Assembly (NCBI RefSeq): GCF_050948175.1
Contig: NW_027490127.1
Span: 310,001-374,000, forward strand
Direction: 5' to 3'
Source of the DNA: Xylocopa sonorina
Lineage: Eukaryota; Arthropoda; Insecta; Hymenoptera; Apidae
Length of the DNA: 64,000 nucleotides
Shown here: positions 51,765 to 61,049 of the stretch, piece after piece
Layout of the letters: the number at the start of each line of letters is the position of its first letter
How positions within the stretch are numbered: the first letter of the stretch is position 1
Translations under genes and position numbers: made by a program
The notes under the pieces: model-generated
Databases searched by the model: none
Told to the model about the DNA's origin: nothing
Seen by the model: the letters and a program-made list of their open reading frames with translations, nothing else

Positions 51765-51768
<4 letters not shown>
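47242..51768. other. Mostly unique DNA with a few weak exon-like stretches
   Basis: About 4.5 kb of unique sequence. Two places look faintly exon-like: 47520-47690, open in several frames on both strands, and 49277-49448, flanked by good splice signals. A 700-bp AT-rich segment (about 49720-50460) contains the palindrome AACACGTGTT at 50235-50244. Nothing else recognisable was found. Confidence 0.5.
49277..49448 (+). other. Candidate internal exon (172 nt), unidentified
   Basis: A long pyrimidine tract ends in TTTTCTTTTCCAG at 49276, a strong 3' splice site. The interval ends AGTG followed by GTAAGC at 49449, a good 5' splice site. One plus-strand frame is open across the whole interval and the other two are closed. 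The product is arginine-rich (DDRERVRHGLTPVYDARR...) and matches no family I know. A minus-strand frame is open over the same bases. This may be chance, since GC-rich DNA often lacks stops, so it is only a candidate. Confidence 0.2.

Positions 51769-51824
<56 letters not shown>
51769..51824 (+). repeat. (CT)n microsatellite
   Basis: Twenty-three perfect CT units (51769-51814), a single A at 51815, and a further short TC run to 51824. Serine/leucine or arginine/glutamate repeats in overlapping frames derive from it. Confidence 0.97.
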
Positions 51825-52218
51825 ACGAACCCACCAACTAATCGCACTACAGGAAGTCATGCGGGGGACACGGAGGAATGCCGCGTAGAGCTGGCGACGA
51901 GCCTCGAATTCGAAGCGTCGTAGACGCGCACACGATCGTCCCCCGAAAAAGAAGCGACGAACAAGACCCGCGGGAAGGAAAAACGGTACTATCTACGGTG
52001 AACTCACATCCCCTGGCAGCCGCGCGTGCACATGCATCTCCGTTCGTCGAGCGCGTGGATCGACGCGCGTGCACGTCCTCCTCCTCGGTGGCCGCGTCCA
52101 AGAGTCCTCGACGACGGTCACAATTGCGGCGCGGCGGAACCGCGCTCCACCGCGGCAGGGCGCGCGGAAAGCGTGGAAAGCGCGGGCCAACGCCCTTTCA
52201 AACGAAACGCGAGGGACG
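51825..52218. other. Unique GC-rich DNA flanking the non-LTR element
   Basis: CpG-rich sequence with several overlapping open frames on both strands, none with a recognisable motif. It is the left flank of the R1-clade insertion. It continues logically into 57663 onward if the element is ignored. Confidence 0.55.
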
Positions 52219-52234
52219 ACTGTCCTTTTTGGCC
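52219..52234 (+). repeat. Target-site duplication, left copy
   Basis: ACTGTCCTTTTTGGCC occurs here and again, identically, at 57647-57662. The preceding bases differ (G against A), as do the following bases (GAG against ACG), so the duplication is 16 bp at most. It brackets the two retrotransposon ORFs and defines the element ends. Confidence 0.92.
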
Positions 52235-52239
52235 GAGAC

Positions 52240-52249
52240 GCCATCTTGG
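52240..52249 (+). promoter_or_regulatory. YY1/Pho-like motif at element 5' end
   Basis: GCCATCTTGG lies 6-15 bases from the first base of the element. The core matches the YY1 (Drosophila Pho) consensus. The same ten bases recur at 52646-52655 and 52658-52667 just before ORF1. Non-LTR elements carry internal promoters at their 5' ends, so this is a plausible promoter site. Confidence 0.45.
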
Positions 52250-52632
52250 ATCGGTCGAGGACAGACGCGCTTCACGTCGCTCCGTAGTAATTTCGTGTTT
52301 TCGGTGTAAAATCCGTCAGGAAATTATAAACGAGTGTTTCTAAGTGGTTATCTAGTGGTTGTGAACGATCAGTGATATTAATTTCAGTGAAATTCAGTGC
52401 CTGTGAATAGAAAAAGTGGAAAAATCGGTGTCGGACGCTCCCGGCGCGTCGATCGACCCACGCCAACTTTTCGCAGCCTGAAGCACGGAACCGCCTGACG
52501 TCCCAGCCAATATTTATATACCAAAAGAAGCGGAACAACGCCGGCTACAATTTGGTGTAAACAGATCAGAGATCCAGTGCAAGACAGCAAAGGTAAGTTC
52601 ACTTTTCTGATCCAGTAAGTGACAGGTTAGGC

Positions 52633-52667
52633 GGCCATATTGGACGCCATCTTGGCCGCCATCTTGG
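52633..52667 (+). promoter_or_regulatory. Cluster of three YY1/Pho-like motifs in the 5' UTR
   Basis: Three near-repeats follow one another: GGCCATATTGG (52633-52643), GCCATCTTGG (52646-52655) and GCCGCCATCTTGG (52655-52667). The last contains GCCGCCATCTT, the full YY1 consensus read on this strand. They end 67 bases before the ORF1 ATG. They could be a downstream part of an internal promoter or simply a short tandem repeat. Confidence 0.45.
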
Positions 52668-52734
52668 ACGCGTCAACTACGCCAACGCCACCACGCGGAG
52701 TGTGGAAATAGTGACCACGCACGGGAAATCAACA

Positions 52735-54069
52735 ATGGAAGGAGATACATCAGATACGGAAAGGGATTTAACAATTGAAAAATATAACAAGAAGGGAAAA
52801 CATGTGCGGAAAAGAAGACTCCCCTCGGAAACGGAGACGGACATAGAACGACTGCAAAAGAGGAACGAGAAGGACGGCCAACGAGGAAAAAAGGCAGCCG
52901 CAGTGGAATTGCACGGAGATGTCAACAAGGAAAGCGACCGGGAAATGGAAACGGACAACCCCCCCAGCGGAACTATCCACAGCATCAAGGTCAAAGCAGA
53001 GGAAATACAGCAGAAGATAATTAACCACCTCACCAACCCGGACAACGGAATCAAACAGGGCACCACCAGATACCTGTTAAATAAAATAGGAAATCTACAG
53101 AACCTACTGCAGGAATCACTGCTGATGAACAGCAGACTTGAAGGCCAACTAGAAGCCCTGAAGTGGGAAAATAGGAAGCAAAGGAAGGACTTCGTCGCCG
53201 ACGAAAGAAAAGCGATGGCAGCAGCCGCAACCCAGCCGCAGAAAATGACGTATGCGGAACGACTCGGAATTAAGTCGAAAGTTGCGGAACTTTCTAACCT
53301 CAAGCAGGACCCTCCAAAAGTCGTCCTTGTACGACCAACGGATACATCAAAATACACAAACAGCAAAGAAACAAAACAGGCCTTGATAAAGCTGATCTCG
53401 CCAAAAGAAGACAACCTACACGTGAAAAACCTCAGGAAAGTGCAAGGAAATGCTGTAATCGTCGAAACAGCTAAATTGAGTAATGTGCAGACATTAATTA
53501 AAAACGAGAAACTCAAAACGGCAGGCTTACTAGTTGACGTACCCACAAAAAGGAGTCCACGCGTCATAATATATGGCGCACCGAGAATTGAAGACGATAA
53601 AGAAACGCTGCAGACCATCATCGACCAGAACTTCAACGACCAGGAAAAGAAGAAATACTCGCACCAAACCAAAGTCGCGTTTAAAACAGGAAACAAGAAT
53701 AATAAAAACAGCTGCAACATCGTATTAGAGACATCAAAAGAAGTGAGAGAACTACTCATAAAAAAGGAACGACTGTATATCATGTGGCAGTGTTGCAAAG
53801 TTCAAGACTACGTCGTAGCCACGCGGTGTTATAAGTGTCAAGGACACGGCCACACAACCAAACACTGCAGAAGTGAAATCGACATCTGTGGTCACTGTGC
53901 ACTGGCAGGCCATACCTTTAAAAACTGTCCGAACAAGAACAAGCCAGTAACATGCGTGAACTGCAAGAAGGCAGGAAAAACACACAACCACAGCGTCACC
54001 GACAAAGACTGCCCCTCACATATTACTGCCATAAATCAAGTACTCTCAAGAACTGACTATGGACAGTAG
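52735..54069 (+). CDS. R1-clade retrotransposon ORF1 (Gag-like RNA-binding protein)
   Basis: ORF1 protein binds the element RNA and forms the ribonucleoprotein for retrotransposition. I start it at the first in-frame ATG, 52735 (444 aa). The frame is open from 52702 but begins there with GTG. The N-terminal ~100 residues are charged and basic (KKGKHVRKRR). Residues about 112-150 are leucine-rich and probably coiled-coil (YLLNKIGNLQNLLQESLLMN). A central folded region follows, then three zinc knuckles: C365-C368-H373-C378, C385-C388-H393-C398 and C407-C410-H419-C426. Three knuckles are typical of R1 and Jockey ORF1. It ends TAG, overlapping the ORF2 start by 11 bases. No frameshift or stop was seen. 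The long minus-strand open frame across it is a shadow. Confidence 0.93.
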   Translation: MEGDTSDTERDLTIEKYNKKGKHVRKRRLPSETETDIERLQKRNEKDGQRGKKAAAVELHGDVNKESDREMETDNPPSGTIHSIKVKAEEIQQKIINHLTNPDNGIKQGTTRYLLNKIGNLQNLLQESLLMNSRLEGQLEALKWENRKQRKDFVADERKAMAAAATQPQKMTYAERLGIKSKVAELSNLKQDPPKVVLVRPTDTSKYTNSKETKQALIKLISPKEDNLHVKNLRKVQGNAVIVETAKLSNVQTLIKNEKLKTAGLLVDVPTKRSPRVIIYGAPRIEDDKETLQTIIDQNFNDQEKKKYSHQTKVAFKTGNKNNKNSCNIVLETSKEVRELLIKKERLYIMWQCCKVQDYVVATRCYKCQGHGHTTKHCRSEIDICGHCALAGHTFKNCPNKNKPVTCVNCKKAGKTHNHSVTDKDCPSHITAINQVLSRTDYGQ

Positions 54070-57000
54070 AACAAACCAAAACAAAAACAGGATTAGAATA
54101 TTGCAACTAAACATGAGGAATACACAAGTAGTAAATTTGGAAACCAGCAAACTCATGAACCAAAAGAATATAGATATTCTCCTAATGCAAGAACCCTACA
54201 ACCCGAAAGGGAAACACATTGGATTCAATAGTAACACAACCATCATAACTGGAGAAAACCAAAATCACGCCGTCCAGGCATCCATAGCCGTAAGAAGAAA
54301 CAGACTTACAGTATTAAAAATTGCGCATCTAAGTAACGAACATTGTGTCTGTATCGAAATCACCAGTGAATTAGGACGGATATATATCGTGAACATGTAC
54401 TTTCAGTTTTCCCACGAAATCGAGATATATCTAGAGCAGTTGCAAACAATACTTACACAGCTAAAAGGAGAAAAAGTTATAATAGCAGCAGATGCAAACG
54501 CCAAATCACCACTTTGGCACAGTAACATAACGGACGAACGAGGAGAAAAACTCGAGCAACTAATAGCACGGAATAACCTCATTGTTATAAATGAACCAAG
54601 AAACCCACCAACATATTCATCACCAACAGGCAGCTCAAATATAGATATAACGTTAGTAACATACCCAGCAGCACGGCTAATGGAGACCTGGATGGTAAAG
54701 GAGAACTGGACAAGCAGCGACCACAATGCAATAATATACAGCCTGACAAATGAAGCAAACACAGACAACACAGCGACGATCACAAGAACACCGAGATTCC
54801 GGATAAACAAAGTTAATTGGAGAAAGTTCCACGAAACATTAATAGTAGAAAAACAGGAAACTCTGCAGAACTGGAATAACAATATAGAAGAAGATATAGA
54901 AGAAGCCGCACGATCAATACATGCCTGCATTATAAATACCTGCAATAAAACCCTCGGACACAGGAAAACACGCACTGTAACTGTACCATGGTGGACTGGA
55001 GCCCTAACAGAACTGAAGAAACAAACACACAAAAAACGGAAAATACTTCAACAAACAAAAGACACCGAGAAAAGAGCAAAAGCAAAAGGAGAATACCATT
55101 CAATAAGAAATAGATACATAACAGAAATCCGAAAAGCTAAGAAGGAGAGCTGGGAAAAATATGTCACGAACAAAGGAAACGCCAAACCCTGGGGAACAGT
55201 TTATAAATTATGCATGCAGAAAATCACACCGGAACGGGCCTTGGCGACATGCGAAACCGGAACTGGACACACACTAACATGGAATGATACAGCCAGCAAA
55301 TTTCTACAGTTCTTAGTACCCGACGACAACGACGACACCACAGATTCACAAAGAGAAATAAGGTCCACAATTCAAGAAGCTCCGAACACCGAGAACACAG
55401 AGAATTTTACAAACTGTGAAATAGCCACCGCAATAAGAAGCCTTAGGAACAAAAAAGCGCCAGGAATAGATAGAATAGAAGTCGAAATACTGAAAGCCTC
55501 ATACAGCTCACTAGAACAAGAATTCAACGAACTCTTCAATGCCTGTCTCAAACATGGTTACTTCCCGAAAATCTGGAAGATAGGGAACATTCGTGCTATC
55601 TTAAAGGACCCTGAAAAGGACGAAGCAAACCCAAAATCGTACCGACCGATCTGTCTGCTCCCAGTGATTGGCAAGGCGTTAGAGAAACTACTAGTACGAA
55701 AGCTAACCCCAACTTTTCAAAAAGAAGACTTCGCATGGGAACGCCAATATGGATTCACAACAGGAAAATCAACCGAGGACGCAATAGTACAGATGCGAGA
55801 ACTAGTTTCCAGGAGCAACAAGAAATATGTACTGGCCATCTTATTCGACATCGCAGGTGCCTTTGACAACGTTTGGTGGCCAAGTATTTTACACAAACTA
55901 AAGGAGCGGCAATGTCCGAAAAACATCTACCGGACGATAGCAAACTACTTGCAAGACCGCAGTGTAAAATTCCGAGGAGAAACCCAGGAAACAACAAAGG
56001 ACGTGACGAAAGGCTGCCCGCAAGGATCTATCCTAGGCCCGCACCTATGGAAACTAGTTTTTGACGATATCCTCAGATTGCTAAGAATTTCAGGAATAGA
56101 GGCGGTAGCATACGCTGACGACCTCCTAGTACTAATATCCGGAAACAGCCGACTAGAGTTAGAAAAACAAGGACAAGCAACAATAGAACTTATCGAACAC
56201 TGGTGCAAAAACGAAAAACTACAATTATCAGTATCTAAAACGGAAATGACACTGTTCAAAGGTATACTCGACCCCAAAAGACCACCAACAATAAAAATCG
56301 GAAACAAACAGATAACGTACAAAGAAACGGTAAAATATCTCGGAATCCATTTTGATAGAGGCTTATATCTACGAACCCACGTCGAAAAGCTGAAAAGTAA
56401 GTGCGAGAAGAAATTCAACGCACTTGCCAGAATAGCAAAGAGAGACTGGGGATTAAATTACAAGTGTCTAAAAGTATTATACAGGGGAGTTTTCGTACCC
56501 ATAGTTACATACGCGTCTGCAGCCTGGAGCGACAGATTAACAAAAGGAAACACGGAAAAATTACACGCAGCCCAGAGAAACGCCCTACTACGAATAACAA
56601 AAGCATACAGGACAACATCAACAGCCGCTCTAAACGTTATAGCAGGAGAAATGCCAATAGATCTGACGATACAACGCGCAACATATAAATACAAAATCAG
56701 GAAAGGAATATCATTCCAAATAGAACAATACACACACACCAGCAGCAGCGAAGCTGAAACAACGATAAACAAAATAGAAACATATCTACTGACATTATGG
56801 CAACAACGATGGGACGATTCCGATACAGGTAGACACACGTACAGTCTGCTGCCTGACGTGCGGAGCAGAATGGATATGAACTGGCTGTATCTAAATCACT
56901 ACATCGTCCAATTCATATCAGGACACGGCGACTTCGCGCAATACTTGTTCAAGTCAAAAATATCAACAAACAAGTATTGTGACTGCGGTACAGAAGAAAC

Positions 57001-57217
57001 ACCGGTACACACCATTTTCCACTGCAGACTACATGAGTCAGAAAGAGAACAACTGCATATTAAGTACAGAGAACAACAGAACAATTGGCCGCCAGAGACA
57101 TCAGGAATTTTGAACCAGCACACCTACAAGGAATTGGTACAAACAACAGAAGAAATCTTGAAGAAAAAAGAAAAGCACTGGACCCGACGACCGAAGAGAA
57201 GAAGAGACAGGGCATAG
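54059..57217 (+). CDS. R1-clade retrotransposon ORF2 (endonuclease-reverse transcriptase)
   Basis: ORF2 nicks the target DNA and copies the element RNA from the nick (target-primed reverse transcription). It is 1,052 aa and begins with ATG inside the end of ORF1, in a different frame. The apurinic-type endonuclease shows N18 (LQLNMR), E45 (LMQEPY), the ADANAKSPLW segment and S220-D221-H222. The reverse transcriptase shows RPICLLPVIGKALEKLL, QYGFTTGKSTEDA, FDIAGAFD (catalytic D597), GCPQGSILGP and YADD (Y685-D688). A C-terminal zinc motif follows at C974, C976, H984, C989. No RNase H domain is present. All catalytic residues are intact with no stops or shifts, which supports a recent, possibly active copy. 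The coding strand is A-rich, unlike the flanks. Confidence 0.95.
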   Translation: MDSRTNQNKNRIRILQLNMRNTQVVNLETSKLMNQKNIDILLMQEPYNPKGKHIGFNSNTTIITGENQNHAVQASIAVRRNRLTVLKIAHLSNEHCVCIEITSELGRIYIVNMYFQFSHEIEIYLEQLQTILTQLKGEKVIIAADANAKSPLWHSNITDERGEKLEQLIARNNLIVINEPRNPPTYSSPTGSSNIDITLVTYPAARLMETWMVKENWTSSDHNAIIYSLTNEANTDNTATITRTPRFRINKVNWRKFHETLIVEKQETLQNWNNNIEEDIEEAARSIHACIINTCNKTLGHRKTRTVTVPWWTGALTELKKQTHKKRKILQQTKDTEKRAKAKGEYHSIRNRYITEIRKAKKESWEKYVTNKGNAKPWGTVYKLCMQKITPERALATCETGTGHTLTWNDTASKFLQFLVPDDNDDTTDSQREIRSTIQEAPNTENTENFTNCEIATAIRSLRNKKAPGIDRIEVEILKASYSSLEQEFNELFNACLKHGYFPKIWKIGNIRAILKDPEKDEANPKSYRPICLLPVIGKALEKLLVRKLTPTFQKEDFAWERQYGFTTGKSTEDAIVQMRELVSRSNKKYVLAILFDIAGAFDNVWWPSILHKLKERQCPKNIYRTIANYLQDRSVKFRGETQETTKDVTKGCPQGSILGPHLWKLVFDDILRLLRISGIEAVAYADDLLVLISGNSRLELEKQGQATIELIEHWCKNEKLQLSVSKTEMTLFKGILDPKRPPTIKIGNKQITYKETVKYLGIHFDRGLYLRTHVEKLKSKCEKKFNALARIAKRDWGLNYKCLKVLYRGVFVPIVTYASAAWSDRLTKGNTEKLHAAQRNALLRITKAYRTTSTAALNVIAGEMPIDLTIQRATYKYKIRKGISFQIEQYTHTSSSEAETTINKIETYLLTLWQQRWDDSDTGRHTYSLLPDVRSRMDMNWLYLNHYIVQFISGHGDFAQYLFKSKISTNKYCDCGTEETPVHTIFHCRLHESEREQLHIKYREQQNNWPPETSGILNQHTYKELVQTTEEILKKKEKHWTRRPKRRRDRA

Positions 57218-57646
57218 GAGAGACAAGAGACGACAACGCAGAAGTAACAGGAACAACACGCACAACTCACAGCTACCCCGCGGGTATCGCTTTCATTCAC
57301 GACAGCGATATGGTAGCGTGATTACTTGCACTAACATCGTGCAAGCCCGTATGAGACTGAGCCTTCAGCTAGCGACTCGCCTCCCCGTGGCCCCCGCTGG
57401 AAACGTTTCGCCCGTAACATTACGTTCCGGGCCAAACGGCTAAGTAGTCGCTTCCCGAAAGGGACAGTCTACTCTTCTGATGATCCTTAGATGGTGAAGA
57501 AGGGGTTTTTTCGAGTCCGCCGCTCATAACATCTACGAGCGTGACCCTTCGCAGTGGATAAACGCAACCTTCCACCTGCCGATATAGGCGAAAGCCTCGG
57601 TGCGGCAGAGCTGACGCATGCGTCGAACAAAGCTCAAATACGACGA
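57218..57646 (+). other. 3' UTR of the R1-clade element, with hairpins
   Basis: About 430 nt from the ORF2 stop to the right target-site duplication, with no poly(A) tail. It contains several perfect inverted repeats: CTTGCAC/GTGCAAG around a 7-nt loop (57325-57345); TCCC-GAAA-GGGA (57453-57464); and a two-part hairpin at 57576-57608, where CTGCCG pairs with CGGCAG and encloses AGGC-GAAA-GCCT (57586-57597). The palindrome GACGCATGCGTC (57613-57624) follows. Reverse transcriptases of R1/R2-type elements can recognise 3' UTR structure, so the last two are plausible recognition elements. Confidence 0.75.
57576..57608 (+). ncRNA. Predicted GNRA-capped stem in the retrotransposon 3' UTR
   Basis: An RNA hairpin with outer stem CTGCCG/CGGCAG, an internal loop, inner stem AGGC/GCCT and a GAAA tetraloop. 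It lies 38 nt from the element's 3' end. This is a structural element of the retrotransposon transcript, not an independent gene. All pairs are Watson-Crick. Confidence 0.55.
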
Positions 57647-57662
57647 ACTGTCCTTTTTGGCC
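57647..57662 (+). repeat. Target-site duplication, right copy
   Basis: Identical 16 bases to 52219-52234 (ACTGTCCTTTTTGGCC), marking the 3' end of the R1-clade element. Confidence 0.92.
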
Positions 57663-59320
57663 ACGAGCGGAGAAGGCATACGGCGACAAGCGCGAATCCT
57701 CGAGTCGCGGGGCGTCTCTCCCACGGCTGCCCGGCCGAAGCCAGGCGCATCCCCCGGATTCTGCGATGATTGGACCGCGCGCACCCTCCCCACCACTCCT
57801 GTCGAGGGGGATGCCACCGCACAGGGCCGTCGTCGGCGAGCCAGGTGCCACCGGCAGCCAGCCCTCTCCAAATCAGTATTGATATCGCATTATTCGACGC
57901 GCGCCAACGCACGCGTTCCCTATTTTCTTCGCTCGTTCCTTTTCCTTTTCTTCTTCGTTTTTCTTCTTCGTTCCTTCCCTCGGTTATGACGGGGTTGTCG
58001 CTGTATTAGTGGCTAGGGGTATCGAGGGTGCGTGGAGATCGTCCGGGGTATGAGACGGGATATCCGTGGGTGGGGGTAATTGGTTCGGTTCGGGGAGATG
58101 ATGAGTTGATTGTCGAGAGTAAAGGGGACAAATGAGGCTTGAAATATAATGGATAATGTTGGCCAGCGTTTTTCGTCAGGTAAAAAGTGAGGCGCTCACT
58201 GTTTTCAGAACGATCCGTTTTATGTACCCGTGGACAGAAACTATTTCTACCGCTGCTACGTGTTATCTGTCTGTTGTAGTAACGTAGAGTTCTGCGAACG
58301 ATAGAGCGAAGAGGATAATATGTAGCATCGACCGCTTCATTATCGCGACGCTCGCATAAAAGAAACGAATTCGTAGCAGTCGAGTGCCGCGTCTCATGTA
58401 AATGAAGATCGAGCGATGTATAAATTAGCAATTAAGAGTCGAGTCGGTATCGCCTGGTTGTGTATCGAGCGACAGGGTGTATCAGCGATTAGGTGTACGG
58501 AATTTCTCTTATGAAATTCTTGCGCAGAAATTCATGCATTATTCAGACGTTGCGACGGAGAGGGAGGTTCGCGCGGCTCTGTACTCGAAGGAAGCGCGAC
58601 ACGAACAATTTCATCGTTTACATGACGAATCGACGTCGAACTACACCCGTACGTCATCGAGATTGCCGAATGATCTAGCACCCTTCAGCTCGAGCGCTTA
58701 CTCGTCTGTCCGCGAGATCGGAACACCGCTCCGTCGCTTCGATCCTTAACGTTACACGTCTCTCCTGGGGAAACTAAAAGAGTCTAGGAAACAGAGACAA
58801 GGTGAACGAAAATAATCGACACCATATGTGGGATAGCAAAGAGACAGAAGAGAAATTCGTGCGGCATTCATCCGATACGTTAACACCGGTGGCTACAGCC
58901 CTGACGTCGTTCCAGCTCGGTCGACATCGTGCAGTCTCGGGCACCGAATCCCTGTCAACCGGATCGCGGACGAAAGGGAGAGGGTAAAAGGCAGGGGCCA
59001 CCCTTCGTCTCATCATCTTTTCGCGCTCATAGCCGGGCATATCTGCTCGGAGCCAGGCCTTTGCTCTCCTCTCCTCGAGGAATCGCCTGGAAAAGCTCCG
59101 TTTTCCCTCGAACCTCACCCTCGTGTCGCCACCCCCTGTTTTCTCCCCCTCTCACTCTCTCTCTCGCGAAGTCTCCCAATGACGTAGCCAGAGCCTCGTT
59201 CCTTCTCCGTTCTGGAGCGACGTATTGATCGTCTCTCCGCTCTCCTGAAGCCTGTGCCGGAGGAGCCTGACACACGCCGCGGAGGAAAAACGAAGAATGG
59301 AGAGAAAACGTGTCCACCAG
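57663..59320. other. Unique DNA right of the non-LTR element; no gene recognised
   Basis: GC-rich near the element, with a pyrimidine-rich patch at about 57920-57980, then more mixed sequence. Open frames up to about 140 codons occur on both strands but overlap each other and have no recognisable motif. Confidence 0.55.

Positions 59321-59363
<43 letters not shown>
59321..59363 (+). repeat. (GA)n microsatellite
   Basis: GA dinucleotide run of 43 bases with a single interruption (GATA) near its start. It gives Arg/Glu repeats in overlapping frames on one strand and Ser/Leu on the other. Confidence 0.96.
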
Positions 59364-59366
<3 letters not shown>

Positions 59367-61019
59367 TGGGGGGTGACCCGGCGAAACTGGCTCGCCTGTC
59401 CGCGTGCCGGGATCTCGGTATCCTTGGCGAAACTGCCGCTGGGAAAAATAGAGGAGCGAGGGCACGGGGATGGGAACGGTCACGTAGTCGAGTGGTGTAT
59501 ACGCGTGCACAAAAAAGTACCGTGGGACATCCGAGGGCTCGTGGAACGGGATAGCCGGGTTAGCTACCGGGGGCGGAGGGCGGAATTTGAGGTTCGATTA
59601 AACTCGAGGGCGAGAGACGCGGGGGCGATCCTCGTGGCTGGTTTTTGGCCGATTGAAGACGCGTCTGGAGGCATTCCAGCGCGTATCTCCGTTCGAATCG
59701 ATAATCGTGCAGGATTCACTTGCGCAAAAAATCACGCGGATATTTATTCGAGGTAAGAAAAAGAGATCGAGGAAAATCGAGGAAAATTGCCTGGGAAGTT
59801 TACCCGCGCGATATTGTGCAACTTTAACGAGACGTTATTAACTGCTCGATTCGAGGACTTTTATAGACCGGGTATTGAACTCTGACAAAGTAATTTCCAT
59901 TAATCAATACCCTATCAATCTCCCGTATCTCTATTAATCTTGCGATTCAATTAAAATCGTCGAGCACATTTTTCACCGATCGCGTCCCCTCAAATGAACG
60001 AGAAAATTCAAACGAACGACGGAACGGAACCGTGGCCAGCGAGTGCAGAGGCGGGCTACGATCGCTCGAGATGTTCGACGAACGACGCGAGGCAACCGGT
60101 CGGGAACAGGAAGGCCGATAAGGGCCGGGACAACTTAACTCGATAAATCGACGACGCGTCGTTTCACCACGGCGTAACACCGTCCTCGTATCATACGCCA
60201 CTCAACCAACATTCTGCCTGTCGTCCTCTACTCACGTGCAATACGTCTTCCCCGAGTTTACCCACGTATCGTCGCCTGCGAGCCTCCGTGACGAGCCTCT
60301 GCCTCCCTTTCTCTCCACCGCTTCCTTCCTGCGCGCCGGAAGCCTCGAACGCACATTTTTTTCAACCTCCCTTTGTCCGTTCCCGATGAACAGGACGAGC
60401 GTTTTCTGAAACGTGACTGAAATAAGATGACCGCGATTACCATCAATCGTTTTAATCGTACAGCGTCGCGAATTCGATAGATTTCAATTTCAAGGAATCT
60501 GTGGAATATTTGGAAGTGAATAAGAGTCGAAGGATTTCCGTAAGATCCATGGAATACGCACACCAAGGCTGAAACCTTCCGGATAGAAATTCGGGCACGG
60601 TATCCGCGCGCACAGTGGGCGGCCATGTTTCCACGGTGGCAACGAAGAAAGGAACCTTAGCGTCGGGGCTGGCGGATGCATTATACATTAACGCGGCGCG
60701 GCTGAAATTACGATCGGTTTACGGCCGGCAAAGATATGTAGAACGAACGCCAGGCTGAACTCCACCGCTGGCGGACCTCGTTTACGAGCAGCCCGTATTC
60801 GCGGTTAACGCACCGACTACATATTTATTGATCAATTCACGGGCAGCTCGTCAGCATACAGCGCAATTTCGACGGGGCCGACAAATAAGGAAGGATGTTT
60901 CGTTAAATGAAAAGCTCGGGGCAGAGGATCGACCGCCCCCGTCCGAGGGAAATGGAACTCGTTTTTGCTCCTATCTCGCCGGAAACAAGGACAACGATTC
61001 GTATTTTAGAAGAGATGTT
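59364..61019. other. Unique DNA, no gene recognised
   Basis: Mixed-composition unique sequence. Nothing beyond short overlapping open frames was found. No RNA gene, transposon or repeated motif was recognised. Confidence 0.5.
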
Positions 61020-61049
61020 ACACACACACACACACGCGCACGCGCGCGT
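61020..61049 (+). repeat. Alternating purine-pyrimidine (AC/GC)n tract, 30 nt
   Basis: An unbroken alternation of purine and pyrimidine: a CA run turning into a CG run. Such tracts can flip to Z-DNA under negative supercoiling. The His-Thr-His-Ala stretch of the overlapping frame is translation of this repeat. Confidence 0.92.

Larger units (their letters stand above)
52235..57646 (+). mobile_element. Full-length R1-clade non-LTR retrotransposon, 5,412 bp
   Basis: A complete LINE-like element bounded by a perfect 16-bp target-site duplication. It has a 5' UTR of about 500 nt, ORF1 with three zinc knuckles, an overlapping ORF2 with an apurinic-type endonuclease, reverse transcriptase and C-terminal CCHC, and a 3' UTR of about 430 nt without a poly(A) tail. 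The GCPQGS reverse-transcriptase motif, three-knuckle ORF1, absence of RNase H and tail-less 3' end fit the R1 clade (R1, RT, TRAS/SART, Waldo) better than Jockey or I. Both ORFs are open, so this copy could be autonomous. It sits in single-copy-looking DNA, not in 28S rDNA or a telomeric repeat. Confidence 0.9.

Noticed and set aside
52589..52615. GTAAGT...CAG pair in the 5' UTR of the R1-clade element, resembling a tiny intron
   Set aside because: The span is only about 25 nt, too short for a spliceosomal intron.
52677..53798. 373-codon minus-strand open frame
   Set aside because: It lies antisense to retrotransposon ORF1, whose zinc knuckles and element context are clear. The minus product is a serine/phenylalanine-rich shadow.
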